A stretch of DNA of 64,000 bases from Sphingobacteriaceae bacterium (GCA_016709575.1 JADJMM010000003.1:248001-312000); one strand, 5' to 3'. Positions 9,196-17,728 are shown, counted from the first letter of the stretch. The notes: generated from the sequence alone by a model not told the origin. A program made the numbers and translations.

Positions 9196-9268
9196 TTAAA
9201 AACTTTTATTGCAAAAGTTTGAACCCGGCACACAAGTCCGGGCTTTAGGTGCATTATGTGCCATAAAA
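9196..9268 (+). promoter_or_regulatory. Competing hairpins after the Cys/Met leader (putative attenuator)
   Basis: Three structures can be drawn. AAACTTTT pairs with AAAAGTTT near 9199-9219. CCCGG at 9224-9228 pairs with CCGGG at 9238-9242. GGCACA at 9227-9232 pairs perfectly with TGTGCC at 9257-9262, which excludes the second stem. The last Cys codons (TGTGC at 9184-9188) can also pair with GCACA at 9228-9232. A ribosome stalled on the Cys run would therefore change which stem forms. An A-run rather than a T-run follows, so termination is uncertain and control of translation is possible. Confidence 0.4.
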
Positions 9269-9296
9269 AATTACAAACATTTAAAAATTTACAACC

Positions 9297-9518
9297 ATGA
9301 ACAAAATTAAAATAGATACCAAAACAAATTTAATAGGCGACATCAACCACAAAGGTTTTTTAGAGTTGCAATCAGCATACGGCATCGCACAAAGAGGCGG
9401 TTCCATAATTTCAAACTTATCAAACAATCACGCTAAGCGTATTTCGACTGATGTGAATTTGTTGAGTAAAGATGAAACAAGAAAATTAATTTTTAACGAA
9501 ACCATTTATAGTAACTAA
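9297..9518 (+). CDS. 73-residue hypothetical protein in the met operon
   Basis: A short, basic ORF of 73 codons ends two bases before the metX start codon, which suggests translational coupling. It has no signal peptide, membrane segment or cysteine, and I recognise no family. In related genomes the place after the SAM riboswitch is often taken by metY (O-acetylhomoserine sulfhydrylase), but this ORF does not resemble metY. It could be a small regulatory protein or a chance ORF. The open frame, normal codon use and tight spacing favour a real gene. Confidence 0.5.
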   Translation: MNKIKIDTKTNLIGDINHKGFLELQSAYGIAQRGGSIISNLSNNHAKRISTDVNLLSKDETRKLIFNETIYSN

Positions 9519-9520
9519 CC

Positions 9521-10594
9521 ATGAGCTCTAAAACTTTTAATTACAATAAAGTGTTTACGTTAGAAAGTGGTGTTTCATTGCCTTCGCTTGAAATTGCTTA
9601 TAATACTTACGGCACACTTAATAAAGAAAAAAACAATGTCATTTGGGTGAGTCACGCCCTTACCGCCAATAGCGATGTGTTTGATTGGTGGAAAGGATTA
9701 TTTGGCGACAATGATTTCTACAATCCAAATGATTATTTTATTGTTTGTGCTAACAACTTAGGTTCTTGCTACGGGACAACCGGACCATTAAGTATTAATC
9801 CGGATACGAATCAGCCTTGGTTTAGTTTTTTTCCGCACATCACCGTTCGTGATCAAGCTAAAACTTTGGATGTTTTACGTCAGCATTTAGGAATTGAAAA
9901 AATTCATACACTAATTGGCGGTTCTTTGGGTGGACAAATTGCGCAAGAATGGGTTTTTGAAAAACCAACTTTGGTTGAAAATTTAATCATTGTGGCTACG
10001 AATGCAAAACATTCTCCTTGGGGTGTTGCCTTTAATGAATCGCAACGTTTAGCAGTTAAAGCTGACAGAACGTATTATGGGAACAGCGAAGATGGCGGAC
10101 AAAAAGGTTTATCTGCCGCAAGAAGTATTGCTTTGTTGAGTTACAGAAATTACAATACGTATAACGCAACGCAACAAGAAACTAATTTGAATAAAGTGAA
10201 TGATTTCGCTTCTTCTTCTTACCAACGTTATCAAGGCGAAAAATTAGTGAAACGCTTCAATGCCTATTCATACGTTCGTTTATCGGAAGCAATGGATTCG
10301 CACAATGTAGCACGTAATCGTCATGAAGCTGTTGAACATTCTTTAGCAAGCATCAAAACAAAAACTTTAGTAGTTGGAATTAGTTCTGATATTTTATTTC
10401 CTCCTGCTGAACAACAGTTTTTAGCGAGACATATTCCAAATGCTCAATACAGCGAAATTGATTCGTTTTATGGCCATGATGGATTTTTATTGGAAACAAA
10501 ACAATTAACTGATGTCATCAAGCAATTTTACTCAAATAAAGAAAATAAAACTCCCGATAGCTATCAGGAAAAAAATAAATTAACATTTATATAA
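9521..10594 (+). CDS. metX: Homoserine O-acetyltransferase
   Basis: 357 residues, alpha/beta-hydrolase fold. The nucleophile elbow is GGSLGGQIAQEW, the catalytic aspartate lies in GISSDILFPPAEQ and the histidine in YGHDGFLLE, all at the MetX positions; the YNTYG and HALTANSD segments are also characteristic. It acetylates homoserine with acetyl-CoA, the first committed step to methionine. It follows a SAM-I riboswitch and precedes hom, giving a methionine-dedicated unit. The last residues are encoded partly by a palindromic repeat (10552-10569), so the C terminus has probably been extended by repeat insertion. Confidence 0.95.
   Translation: MSSKTFNYNKVFTLESGVSLPSLEIAYNTYGTLNKEKNNVIWVSHALTANSDVFDWWKGLFGDNDFYNPNDYFIVCANNLGSCYGTTGPLSINPDTNQPWFSFFPHITVRDQAKTLDVLRQHLGIEKIHTLIGGSLGGQIAQEWVFEKPTLVENLIIVATNAKHSPWGVAFNESQRLAVKADRTYYGNSEDGGQKGLSAARSIALLSYRNYNTYNATQQETNLNKVNDFASSSYQRYQGEKLVKRFNAYSYVRLSEAMDSHNVARNRHEAVEHSLASIKTKTLVVGISSDILFPPAEQQFLARHIPNAQYSEIDSFYGHDGFLLETKQLTDVIKQFYSNKENKTPDSYQEKNKLTFI
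10552..10569. repeat. CCCGATAGCTATCGGG-type palindrome inside the metX 3' end
   Basis: TCCCGATAGCTATCAGGA is an 18-base near-perfect palindrome (one mismatch) inside the metX reading frame, adding about six codons that read TPDSYQ. The same family occurs three times as CCCCCGATAGCTATCGGGG in the tRNA-Met locus at 28.8-29.4 kb. Confidence 0.7.
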
Positions 10595-10601
10595 TATAGT
10601 T

Positions 10602-11855
10602 ATGGGACAAACATTAAAAATAGGATTATTTGGTTTTGGCTGTGTTGGTCAGGGCTTATACCACGTATTAAAAAACAGCAAAGGCTTTAAAGCGGATATT
10701 GTAAAAATTGCTGTAAAAAATAAAAGCAAAGAAAGACCTTTGGATAAAGGCGTCTTCACATTCGATAAACTAGAAATTTTGGATAACCCCGAAATTAATG
10801 TGATTGTTGAATTAATTGATGATGCTGAAGAAGCATTCAATATTGTGAGCTACGCTTTAAGTAAAGGTAAACATGTTGTCACTGCCAATAAAAAAATGGT
10901 CGCACAACATTTGCAGGAATTATTTGACTTGCAGCATAAGAACAATGTATCGTTATTGTATGAAGCATCGAGTTGCGGAAGTATTCCAATCATTAGAACA
11001 TTGGAAGAATATTTCGATAACGAGCAAATAGAAAAAGTGAGTGGTATTTTTAATGGAACTACTAATTACATTCTTACAAAAACCATTAACGAAAAACTAT
11101 CATATCCTGAAGCTTTAAAACAAGCCCAGGAAAAAGGTTTTGCTGAAAGCGATCCTACCAATGATGTAGAAGGTTTTGATGCGAAGTTTAAAGCTATCAT
11201 TATTGCTTTGCATGCTTTTGGAATATTTGCTAAGCCTGAAGACGTTTTAAATATTGGGATTACCACGTTGCATCCAAATGATATTACTTATGCCAAAGAA
11301 AAGAATCTGAAAATTAAATTAGTTCCTACAGTTAAAAAATTAAACGACAAACAGGTTTCTGTTTTTGCGCTACCAAAATATGTAAATGCAGATAATCATT
11401 TATATAGTGTAGATAATGAATTTAATGGGGTTATTGTTGATGGTGAGTTCTCCGGTGAACAATTTTTAAAGGGTAAGGGCGCCGGAGGCCACCCAACAGG
11501 AGCGGCAGTTCTTTCTGATATTTCTGCTTTATCATATGGTTACAAATACGAATACAAAAAGCAGAAGCAGAGTCCGCATTTAGAGTTTACGAATGATGTA
11601 ACCTTAAAAGTTTATTTCCGTTACAATAGATTAATAGATTTAGAGAGATTAGATTTTCACAAGGTAACAGAACGATACTCCGGTACAGATTATAATTATG
11701 TTGTTGGCTATGTAGCTTTGGAAAACATTATCGCTAACAAAGAACATATTCTCAAAAATAATTTGTTTATAGCTTTAATTGGAGAAGAAATTCAACAAAC
11801 GTTAAAATCTGAAAAGACAGAAAAAAAAGGTTTAACTTTAAGTATAAATGCGTAA
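10602..11855 (+). CDS. hom: Homoserine dehydrogenase
   Basis: 417 residues, a monofunctional enzyme without an aspartokinase domain. The N-terminal Rossmann fold begins with LFGFGCVGQGLY. The catalytic domain follows with VTANKKMVAQ, SCGSIPIIRTLEEYF, GIFNGTTNYILTK and DPTNDVEGFDAKFKA, which includes the conserved aspartate and lysine. It reduces aspartate semialdehyde to homoserine, the precursor of methionine and threonine. It begins eight bases after metX and belongs to the riboswitch-controlled unit. The C-terminal 90 residues are divergent and are not a clear ACT domain. Confidence 0.94.
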   Translation: MGQTLKIGLFGFGCVGQGLYHVLKNSKGFKADIVKIAVKNKSKERPLDKGVFTFDKLEILDNPEINVIVELIDDAEEAFNIVSYALSKGKHVVTANKKMVAQHLQELFDLQHKNNVSLLYEASSCGSIPIIRTLEEYFDNEQIEKVSGIFNGTTNYILTKTINEKLSYPEALKQAQEKGFAESDPTNDVEGFDAKFKAIIIALHAFGIFAKPEDVLNIGITTLHPNDITYAKEKNLKIKLVPTVKKLNDKQVSVFALPKYVNADNHLYSVDNEFNGVIVDGEFSGEQFLKGKGAGGHPTGAAVLSDISALSYGYKYEYKKQKQSPHLEFTNDVTLKVYFRYNRLIDLERLDFHKVTERYSGTDYNYVVGYVALENIIANKEHILKNNLFIALIGEEIQQTLKSEKTEKKGLTLSINA

Positions 11856-12528
11856 AACAATTCTAATATTTTTTGTTTGCACAATAGCAACTTTGTTTTT
11901 GTGTTTCAGGAATATGGATGAAGGAGTAATTAAATATGTAGCCCTCGGCGATTCTTACACTATTGGAACAGGCGCCAACGAAAATGAAGCCTGGCCGGTT
12001 TTGTTAACCAAACATTTAAATGATGGAGGAATTAAAACTGAACTAGTAGCTAACCCTTCCAAAAACGGTTTCAGTACTCAGAATTTAATTGATATGGAAC
12101 TGCCTGTGTTTGACAAATCGGGCGCTACGTTTGTAACACTTTTAATTGGCGTGAATGATTGGGTGCGCGAAGTGAATGCAACTACGTATACCAAAAATTT
12201 AATTTTTATTTTGGATCATGTTCAGAAAAAACTCCCGAATAAAAACAACATCCTTTTAATTACCATTCCCGATTTTGGTGTAACACCACAAGGCGCATAT
12301 TTTAGTAACGATAGAGATGTATCAAAAGGAATTACGGAATTCAATAATATCATTAAAGCTGAGGCTAAAAAAAGAGGCTTACCTGTAGTCGATATTTTCG
12401 AAATTTCGAAGCAAATGAAGGATAATACCGAGCTAACGGCTAAGGACGGCCTACACCCATCCGCCAAGGAATACGCCTTATGGGAGACCTTAATCTTCCC
12501 TGAGGCTAAAAAGGTTTTAGGAAAATAA
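11848..12528 (+). CDS. SGNH/GDSL-family hydrolase, probably secreted
   Basis: 226 residues. The N terminus MRKTILIFFVCTIATLFLC is a signal peptide or membrane anchor. The four SGNH blocks are visible: YVALGDSYTIGTG with the nucleophilic serine, NPSKNGFS, LLIGVNDWVR, and KDGLHPSAKEYALW with the catalytic Asp and His. It is likely an exported esterase or acetyl hydrolase. The start overlaps the end of hom by eight bases, so it is translated from the met transcript, although no link to methionine metabolism is evident. Confidence 0.88.
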   Translation: MRKTILIFFVCTIATLFLCFRNMDEGVIKYVALGDSYTIGTGANENEAWPVLLTKHLNDGGIKTELVANPSKNGFSTQNLIDMELPVFDKSGATFVTLLIGVNDWVREVNATTYTKNLIFILDHVQKKLPNKNNILLITIPDFGVTPQGAYFSNDRDVSKGITEFNNIIKAEAKKRGLPVVDIFEISKQMKDNTELTAKDGLHPSAKEYALWETLIFPEAKKVLGK

Positions 12529-12530
12529 TT

Positions 12531-12560
12531 TTGAGCTTTCTAAAAAATAGACTACATTTG
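12531..12560 (+). promoter_or_regulatory. Promoter of the histidine operon
   Basis: The -7 box TACATTTG at 12553-12560 is an exact TAnnTTTG, with TTG at 12531-12533 and a 19-base spacer. The predicted start lies a few bases before the leader-peptide ATG at 12571. Confidence 0.72.
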
Positions 12561-12570
12561 TCACACAGAA

Positions 12571-12648
12571 ATGAAAAATTTTACTCAAATACATCATCAC
12601 CATACTTACTCCAACAAGGTAAGCGTGGGTGAATTTTGTACTTTATAA
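12571..12648 (+). CDS. hisL: Histidine operon leader peptide
   Basis: A 25-codon ORF, MKNFTQIHHHHTYSNKVSVG and five further residues, with four consecutive His codons at 12592-12603. It lies between a strong promoter and a rho-independent terminator, 81 bases before hisG. The function is to let ribosome speed over the His codons report the level of charged tRNA-His. It was chosen over a chance ORF because of the four His codons, the start position directly after the promoter and the matching antiterminator pairing downstream. Confidence 0.88.
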   Translation: MKNFTQIHHHHTYSNKVSVGEFCTL

Positions 12649-12703
12649 AGACTAATACAAAACTAATTTATACGAAGGCTTACCATTACGGTAAGCCTTT
12701 TTT
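12618..12703 (+). terminator. Histidine attenuator (antiterminator and terminator)
   Basis: The terminator pairs AAGGCTTACC (12675-12684) with GGTAAGCCTT (12690-12699) around an ATTAC loop, followed by a T-run. GGTAAGC at 12618-12624, inside the leader ORF, is complementary to GCTTACC at 12678-12684, which gives the antiterminator. CTTAC near 12605 can pair with the GTAAG of that same segment, which gives the protector stem. This is the full 1:2, 2:3, 3:4 set of a classical attenuator. Confidence 0.85.
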
Positions 12704-12728
12704 ATTTAAATAATAACATTTAAACTAT

Positions 12729-13584
12729 ATGAAACTAAAAATAGCAATACAAAAATCAGGTCGCTTAAGTGAAGAGAGTCTTCGTTTACTTAAAGAATGC
12801 GGCATTAATATTAATAATGGTTTAGGAAAACTAAAAACCGAAGCCGATAATTTTCCTTTGGAAATATTTTCTTGCGGGATGATGATATTCCACAATATGT
12901 TGAAGATGGCGTTGCTGATATTGGCATCGTTGGTGAAAATGTTTTGTTGGAGAAAAACAAACAAGTTAAAACTATCGACCGGTTAGGTTTTGGCAAATGC
13001 CGTCTATCTATCGCTTTCCCTAAAGAAAAAAAATACAAATCAGTTAAAGATTTAAATGGTTTAAGAATAGCAACTACCTACTCTACTATTTTATCAAAAT
13101 ACCTAAAGGAACAAAAAGTAAAAGCAGAAATCCACGAAATAAGCGGCAGCGTTGAAATTGCTCCCGGCATTGGTTTAGCAGATGCTATTTGTGATCTAGT
13201 AAGTTCCGGAAGCACTCTTCTAAGTAATGGCTTAAAAGAAGTTGAAGTAATTTTAAAATCAGAAGCTGTTTTAGTGGCCAGTAAAAAACTGAGTAAAGAA
13301 AAAACTGAATTGCTGAATAAATTACTCTTCAGAATAAAAGCTTTACGAAGTGCCAAGAGCAATAAATACATTTTATTAAATGCTCCCAACAATAAATTAG
13401 ATGCTATTTGTAAAGTATTACTGCCGGAATGAAAAGTCCAACTATTTTACCTCTGGCAGAAAAAGGCTGGAGTTCTGTTCACTCTGTAGTTGAAGAAAAT
13501 AAATTTTGGGAGATAATTGAAAAATTAAAATTAAATGGCGCACAGGGAATACTAGTAGTGCCAATTGAAAAAATGATTTTATAA
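12729..13584 (+). CDS. hisG: ATP phosphoribosyltransferase, long form (frame disrupted twice)
   Basis: HisG condenses ATP with PRPP in the first step of histidine synthesis. The sequence is intact in content but broken in frame. The first frame reads KLKIAIQKSGRLSEESLRLL up to LEIF. It continues after a missing T in the T-run at 12867-12870 as RDDDIPQYVEDGVADIGIVG. It breaks again near 13427, where a G is missing, and continues as MKSPTILPLAEKGWSSVHSV to PIEKMIL. The last part is the regulatory C-terminal domain that binds histidine, so this is the long HisG that does not need HisZ. Both changes are one-base deletions in homopolymers, so sequence error is more likely than a pseudogene. The stop at 13582-13584 abuts the hisD ATG. 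Confidence 0.88.
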
Positions 13585-14875
13585 ATGATACAGGTAATAA
13601 AATATCCAAATAAAAGTGATTGGAAAGAACTTCTAAAGCGACCTGCTATTGATTCTGTTGAATTAGAAGAGAAAGTTGCCACTATTCTGAAAAAGGTAAA
13701 ACAGACTGGTGACTCCGCTTTAAAAGAATATACCTTACAATTTGACAAAGTGAAACTAGATTCATTACAAGTTTCAGAAGAGGAAATAAATAAAGCCGCG
13801 AATTTGGTTAGTGATGAATTAAAGAAAGCAATTCAAGTTGCTAAAAGTAACATTGAGAAATTTCACACTTCACAAAAAGAAGAAGTGAAAGTAATTGAAA
13901 CCTCAAAAGGTGTTTTATGTTGGAGAAAATCAATCGGTATTGAAAAAGTGGGTTTATACATTCCTGGAGGTACAGCCCCACTCTTTTCAACTGTATTAAT
14001 GTTAGGCGTTCCTGCTCAATTAGCAGGATGCAAAGAAATTATTTTATGTACACCATGTGATAAGAACGGAACTATTAATCCTGCCATTTTAGTCACTGCT
14101 AAATTAGTTGGCATAACAAAAATATTTAAAGTTGGAGGTGCTCAAGCAATTGGGGCTTTGGCTTACGGAACGGAAAGTGTTCCTCAGGTTTACAAGATTT
14201 TTGGTCCGGGTAATCAATATGTAACTTGTGCCAAACAATTAGTGAATAAAGAAGGTGTTGCTATTGATATGCCAGCAGGTCCTTCAGAAGTTGCGGTTTT
14301 AGCAGATGAAACTTGTGTTCCTGAATTTGTTGCTGCTGATTTATTATCACAAGCTGAACACGGAATTGACAGTCAGGTTATTTTGGTGTGCGATAATGAA
14401 AAAGTAATTGAAAAAATAAATATTGAAATAGAAAAGCAATTGAATCAATTACCAAGAAAAGAATTAGCAGCTGCCGCATTAAAAAACAGTAAAGCTATTT
14501 TGGTAAATAATTTAAATGAAGGTCTTGACTTACTTAATCAATACGCATCAGAACACTTAATCATTGCTTGTAAGAATGAAGAAGAAGTTAGCCTCAAAAG
14601 TTATTAATGCAGGTTCCGTGTTTTTAGGAAATTATTCTTGCGAAAGCGCTGGTGATTATGCTTCCGGTACAAACCATACCTTACCAACTAATGGCAATGC
14701 AAAAGCATATAGCGGCGTTTCCTTAGATAGTTTCGTGAAAAAAATTACTTTTCAGAGATTAACAAAAGATGGAATAAACACAATTGGTAGAACCATAGAA
14801 TTAATGGCAGTAGCTGAAGGATTAGATGCTCACAAAAACGCAGTAAGTATTAGAATGATGAATGTTGAATTATAA
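13585..14875 (+). CDS. hisD: Histidinol dehydrogenase (one frameshift)
   Basis: HisD oxidises L-histidinol to histidine in two steps. Family segments are clear: GLYIPGGTAPLFSTVLMLG, KVGGAQAIGALAYGTESVP, FGPGNQYVTCAKQLV, DMPAGPSEVAVLAD and LLSQAEHGIDSQ with the zinc-binding Gln and His, then, after a frame change, ASKVINAGSVFLGNYSCESA and GDYASGTNHTLPT. The frame changes at about 14590, where one extra A between GTT and GCC would explain the break; the downstream ORF then runs to 14875. Apart from this base the protein would be of normal length (about 429 residues). The ATG directly follows the hisG stop. Confidence 0.92.
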
Positions 14876-14895
14876 ATAAATAATGAATTAAAAAT

Positions 14896-15945
14896 ATGTT
14901 TGATTTAGATAAAATAACTAGAGAGAATATTAAGAACCTTAAACCGTATTCATCCGCTCGTGATGAATATAAAGGAAAAGAAGGGGTGTTTTTAGACGCG
15001 AATGAAAATTCATATGGCTCACCATTGGACACGAATTACAATCGTTATCCTGATCCTTTGCAATTGGACGTGAAAGAAAAACTTGGTAAGATTAAAGGTT
15101 TACCAATTCAAAATATTTTTCTAGGGAACGGTAGCGATGAGGCGATTGATATTTTATTCAGAGCTTTTTGTAATCCTTCGCTTGACAATATTATTATTTG
15201 TCCGCCCACTTATGGCATGTATGAAGTGTCGGCTAATATCAATAATGTCAAAATTCAAAAAGTTCCATTAACTCCCGAAGAATTTCAATTAGATACTGAC
15301 GCAATAATCAGCGCCATTAATCCCAATACAAAACTCATTTTTATTTGTTGTCCGAATAACCCAACTGGAAACGGGGTTAAGTGGGATTCAGTAAAACGCA
15401 TCCTTGAAAACTTTAAAGGTATTGTTGTAATTGATGAGGCTTATATCAATTTTGCACGTTATAGAAGTTTAATACCTGAATTATTGAATTATCCGAACTT
15501 AGTAATTCTTCAAACCTTATCGAAAGCATGGGGCTTAGCAGGTCTAAGATTAGGTATGGCCTTCGCTTCTGAGCCTATCATTGATATATTTAATAAGATA
15601 AAACCGCCTTACAATATTAATTCAGTAACCCAAAAACTCGTAATTGAGGCATTAAGTAATACAAATAAAATAAATGACTGGATTAAAACTATTGTTCAGG
15701 AAAGAGAATTATTAAGTGTAGAGATTTCAAAACTAGACTTCGTACTTAAAGTTTATCCAAGTGAAGCTAATTTTATTCTAATCAAAACGAAAGACGCTCT
15801 TGCTATCTACAATTATTTAACATCAAAACAAATTATTATCCGCGACAGAAGTAAGGTTGAACTTTGCGAAGGTTGTTTACGGATTACTGTTGGGACCAAA
15901 GAAGAAAATCAATCATTACTAAATACATTAAAACAATACAAATGA
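14896..15945 (+). CDS. hisC: Histidinol-phosphate aminotransferase
   Basis: 349 residues, a fold type I PLP enzyme. LGNGSDEAIDILFRAF and CCPNNPTGNGVKW are conserved, VVIDEAYINFA carries the PLP-pyridine aspartate, and LSKAWGLAGLRLGMAFA carries the Schiff-base lysine. It transaminates imidazole acetol phosphate to histidinol phosphate. It lies 20 bases after hisD, and its stop overlaps the hisB start by four bases (ATGA), which indicates coupled translation. Confidence 0.95.
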   Translation: MFDLDKITRENIKNLKPYSSARDEYKGKEGVFLDANENSYGSPLDTNYNRYPDPLQLDVKEKLGKIKGLPIQNIFLGNGSDEAIDILFRAFCNPSLDNIIICPPTYGMYEVSANINNVKIQKVPLTPEEFQLDTDAIISAINPNTKLIFICCPNNPTGNGVKWDSVKRILENFKGIVVIDEAYINFARYRSLIPELLNYPNLVILQTLSKAWGLAGLRLGMAFASEPIIDIFNKIKPPYNINSVTQKLVIEALSNTNKINDWIKTIVQERELLSVEISKLDFVLKVYPSEANFILIKTKDALAIYNYLTSKQIIIRDRSKVELCEGCLRITVGTKEENQSLLNTLKQYK

Positions 15946-17042
15946 AAAAAGTCTTATTTATAGATCGTGATGGAACGCTAATTTGGGAACCACCCGATAC
16001 TTTTCAAATTGATAGTTTTGAGAAATTGAAATTTTTGCCAGGTGTCTTCAATTACCTTGGAAGAATTGCCAAGGAGTTGGATTACGAATTAGTGATGGTA
16101 ACCAATCAAGATGGTTTAGGCACGGAATCTTTTCCTGAAAATACATTTTGGCCGGTACAGAATTTTATCATTGAAGCCTTAGAAAAAGAAGGAATTTCTT
16201 TTTCTGAAGTGTGCATTGATAAAAGTTTTGAATCAGAAAATAAACCAACTCGCAAACCAAATACCGGAATGCTGACAAAATATTTGAATGGCAATTACGA
16301 TTTAAAGAACTCATTTGTAATTGGCGATAGATTAACGGATGTGAAACTAGCTGCTAACCTTGGTTGCAAGTCTATTTTTCTAAAGAATTTTGACACCCCA
16401 ACAGAAAACATTGACAAAATAGTTTCCAATTGGGAAGAAATTTACTCCTTTCTAAAATTACCAGCAAGAACTGCTGAGTACAAAAGAAAAACTAACGAAA
16501 CAGATATTTCCATTAAACTAAATATTGATGGGGCAGGTAAGGCAGAAATCAATACAGGTTTAAATTTCTTTAATCATATGTTAGAGCAAATTGCCCGTCA
16601 CGGTTCGGTTGATTTAAACATTCAGGCAAAAGGTGATTTACACATTGATGAACACCATACTATTGAAGATGTAGGAATTGCTTTAGGCGAGTGTTTTTCA
16701 AAAGCTATTGGAAATAAAAAGGGAATTGAGCGTTATGGCTTTTGTTTACCTATGGATGATTGTTTAGCACAAGTGGCTATTGATTTTGGTGGTAGAAATT
16801 GGATTGAATGGGAAGCGGATTTTAAAAGAGAAAAAGTTGGTGATATGCCAACCGAAATGTTCTTTCACTTTTTTAAATCATTTAGTGATTCATCAAAATG
16901 TAATTTAAATATTAAAGCAGAAGGCGAAAACGAACACCATAAGATAGAAGCTATTTTTAAAGCTTTTGCGAAGGCGATAAAGTTTGCTTTGAAACGAGAC
17001 GCCAATAATAATGAATTACCAAGTACAAAGGGATTACTCTAA
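15942..17042 (+). CDS. hisB: Bifunctional histidinol-phosphatase / imidazoleglycerol-phosphate dehydratase
   Basis: 366 residues from the ATG at 15942, which overlaps hisC by four bases; a longer in-frame extension inside hisC is rejected. Residues 1-160 are an HAD phosphatase with the catalytic FIDRDGTLIWEPP motif and VIGDRLTDVKLAANLG. Residues about 165-366 are the IGP dehydratase domain with the two metal-binding motifs DEHHTIEDVG and NEHHKIEAIFKAFAKA. The fusion is the arrangement known from enterobacteria and Bacteroidota. The stop is followed directly by a palindromic repeat. Confidence 0.95.
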   Translation: MKKVLFIDRDGTLIWEPPDTFQIDSFEKLKFLPGVFNYLGRIAKELDYELVMVTNQDGLGTESFPENTFWPVQNFIIEALEKEGISFSEVCIDKSFESENKPTRKPNTGMLTKYLNGNYDLKNSFVIGDRLTDVKLAANLGCKSIFLKNFDTPTENIDKIVSNWEEIYSFLKLPARTAEYKRKTNETDISIKLNIDGAGKAEINTGLNFFNHMLEQIARHGSVDLNIQAKGDLHIDEHHTIEDVGIALGECFSKAIGNKKGIERYGFCLPMDDCLAQVAIDFGGRNWIEWEADFKREKVGDMPTEMFFHFFKSFSDSSKCNLNIKAEGENEHHKIEAIFKAFAKAIKFALKRDANNNELPSTKGLL

Positions 17043-17043
17043 T

Positions 17044-17096
17044 GTCAGTTCGAGCGAAGTCGAGAACCGTAATGTCTCGACTTCGCTCGACAGGAC
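17044..17096. repeat. Large inverted repeat between hisB and hisH
   Basis: TCGAGCGAAGTCGAGA (17050-17065) and TCTCGACTTCGCTCGA (17075-17090) form a perfect 16-bp inverted repeat with a nine-base loop. The arms extend imperfectly to TGTC and GACA outside. No T-run follows, so it is not a terminator; it could modulate hisH translation or message stability. A half copy is at 2594-2615. Confidence 0.8.
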
Positions 17097-17107
17097 AATC
17101 TAATAAT

Positions 17108-17728
17108 ATGAAAGTAGCACTCATAAAATATAACGCTGGAAATATTCAATCCGTAAAATTCGCTTTGAACCGAATTGGCATTGAACCTATTTTGACCGAT
17201 TCTATTGAGGAAATTCAATCTGCAGACAAAGTTATATTCCCAGGCGTTGGCGAAGCTTCAAGTGCAATGATGTATTTAAAGGAAAAGGAACTTGATTCTG
17301 TAATTAAAAACTTAAAGCAACCGATTCTTGGTATTTGTTTAGGTATGCAATTAATGTGTAAATTTTCAGAAGAAGGAAATACAGATTGCCTTGGAATATT
17401 TAATTCTTTTGTAAAGCGATTCAATTCTCCCTTTGAAGGGAGACAGACCGAAGGTCAGAGGGATGTCACGGTCAAAGTACCACAAATTGGATGGAACACT
17501 ATTTACAATTTAAAAGGTCCTTTGTTTAAAGATGTTTCTGAAAATGAGTTTCAACACTTCGTTCACGGTTATTATGTAGAGCTAGGTGAAAACACTATTG
17601 CTACTACAAATTATATAACGGAATATAGTTCTGCTTTGCAAAAAGATAATTTTTACGGTGTGCAATTTCACCCGGAGAAATCAGCTAAAGCTGGAGAACA
17701 AATTTTAAAAAACTTTATTGCCTTATGA
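17108..17728 (+). CDS. hisH: Imidazole glycerol phosphate synthase, glutamine amidotransferase subunit
   Basis: 206 residues from the ATG at 17108; the frame is open upstream to 17042, but that part is the inverted repeat. The triad is visible: Cys in ILGICLGMQLMC, and His and Glu in GVQFHPEKSAKAG. HisH supplies ammonia to HisF. An extra segment of about 15 residues, NSPFEGRQTEGQRDVT, sits between KRF and VKVPQIGWN, where HisH normally has a short loop. It is encoded by a palindromic repeat (17427-17465) that keeps the frame. The stop overlaps hisA by four bases. Confidence 0.94.
   Translation: MKVALIKYNAGNIQSVKFALNRIGIEPILTDSIEEIQSADKVIFPGVGEASSAMMYLKEKELDSVIKNLKQPILGICLGMQLMCKFSEEGNTDCLGIFNSFVKRFNSPFEGRQTEGQRDVTVKVPQIGWNTIYNLKGPLFKDVSENEFQHFVHGYYVELGENTIATTNYITEYSSALQKDNFYGVQFHPEKSAKAGEQILKNFIAL
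17427..17465. repeat. Palindromic repeat element inserted in frame inside hisH
   Basis: CTCCCTT-TG-AAGGGAG (17427-17442) is followed by GACC-GAA-GGTC (17447-17457) and AGAGGGATGT. The two small hairpins in tandem look like a dispersed intergenic element. Here the element lies inside a conserved gene and its length keeps the reading frame, adding about 15 codons. Confidence 0.7.
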
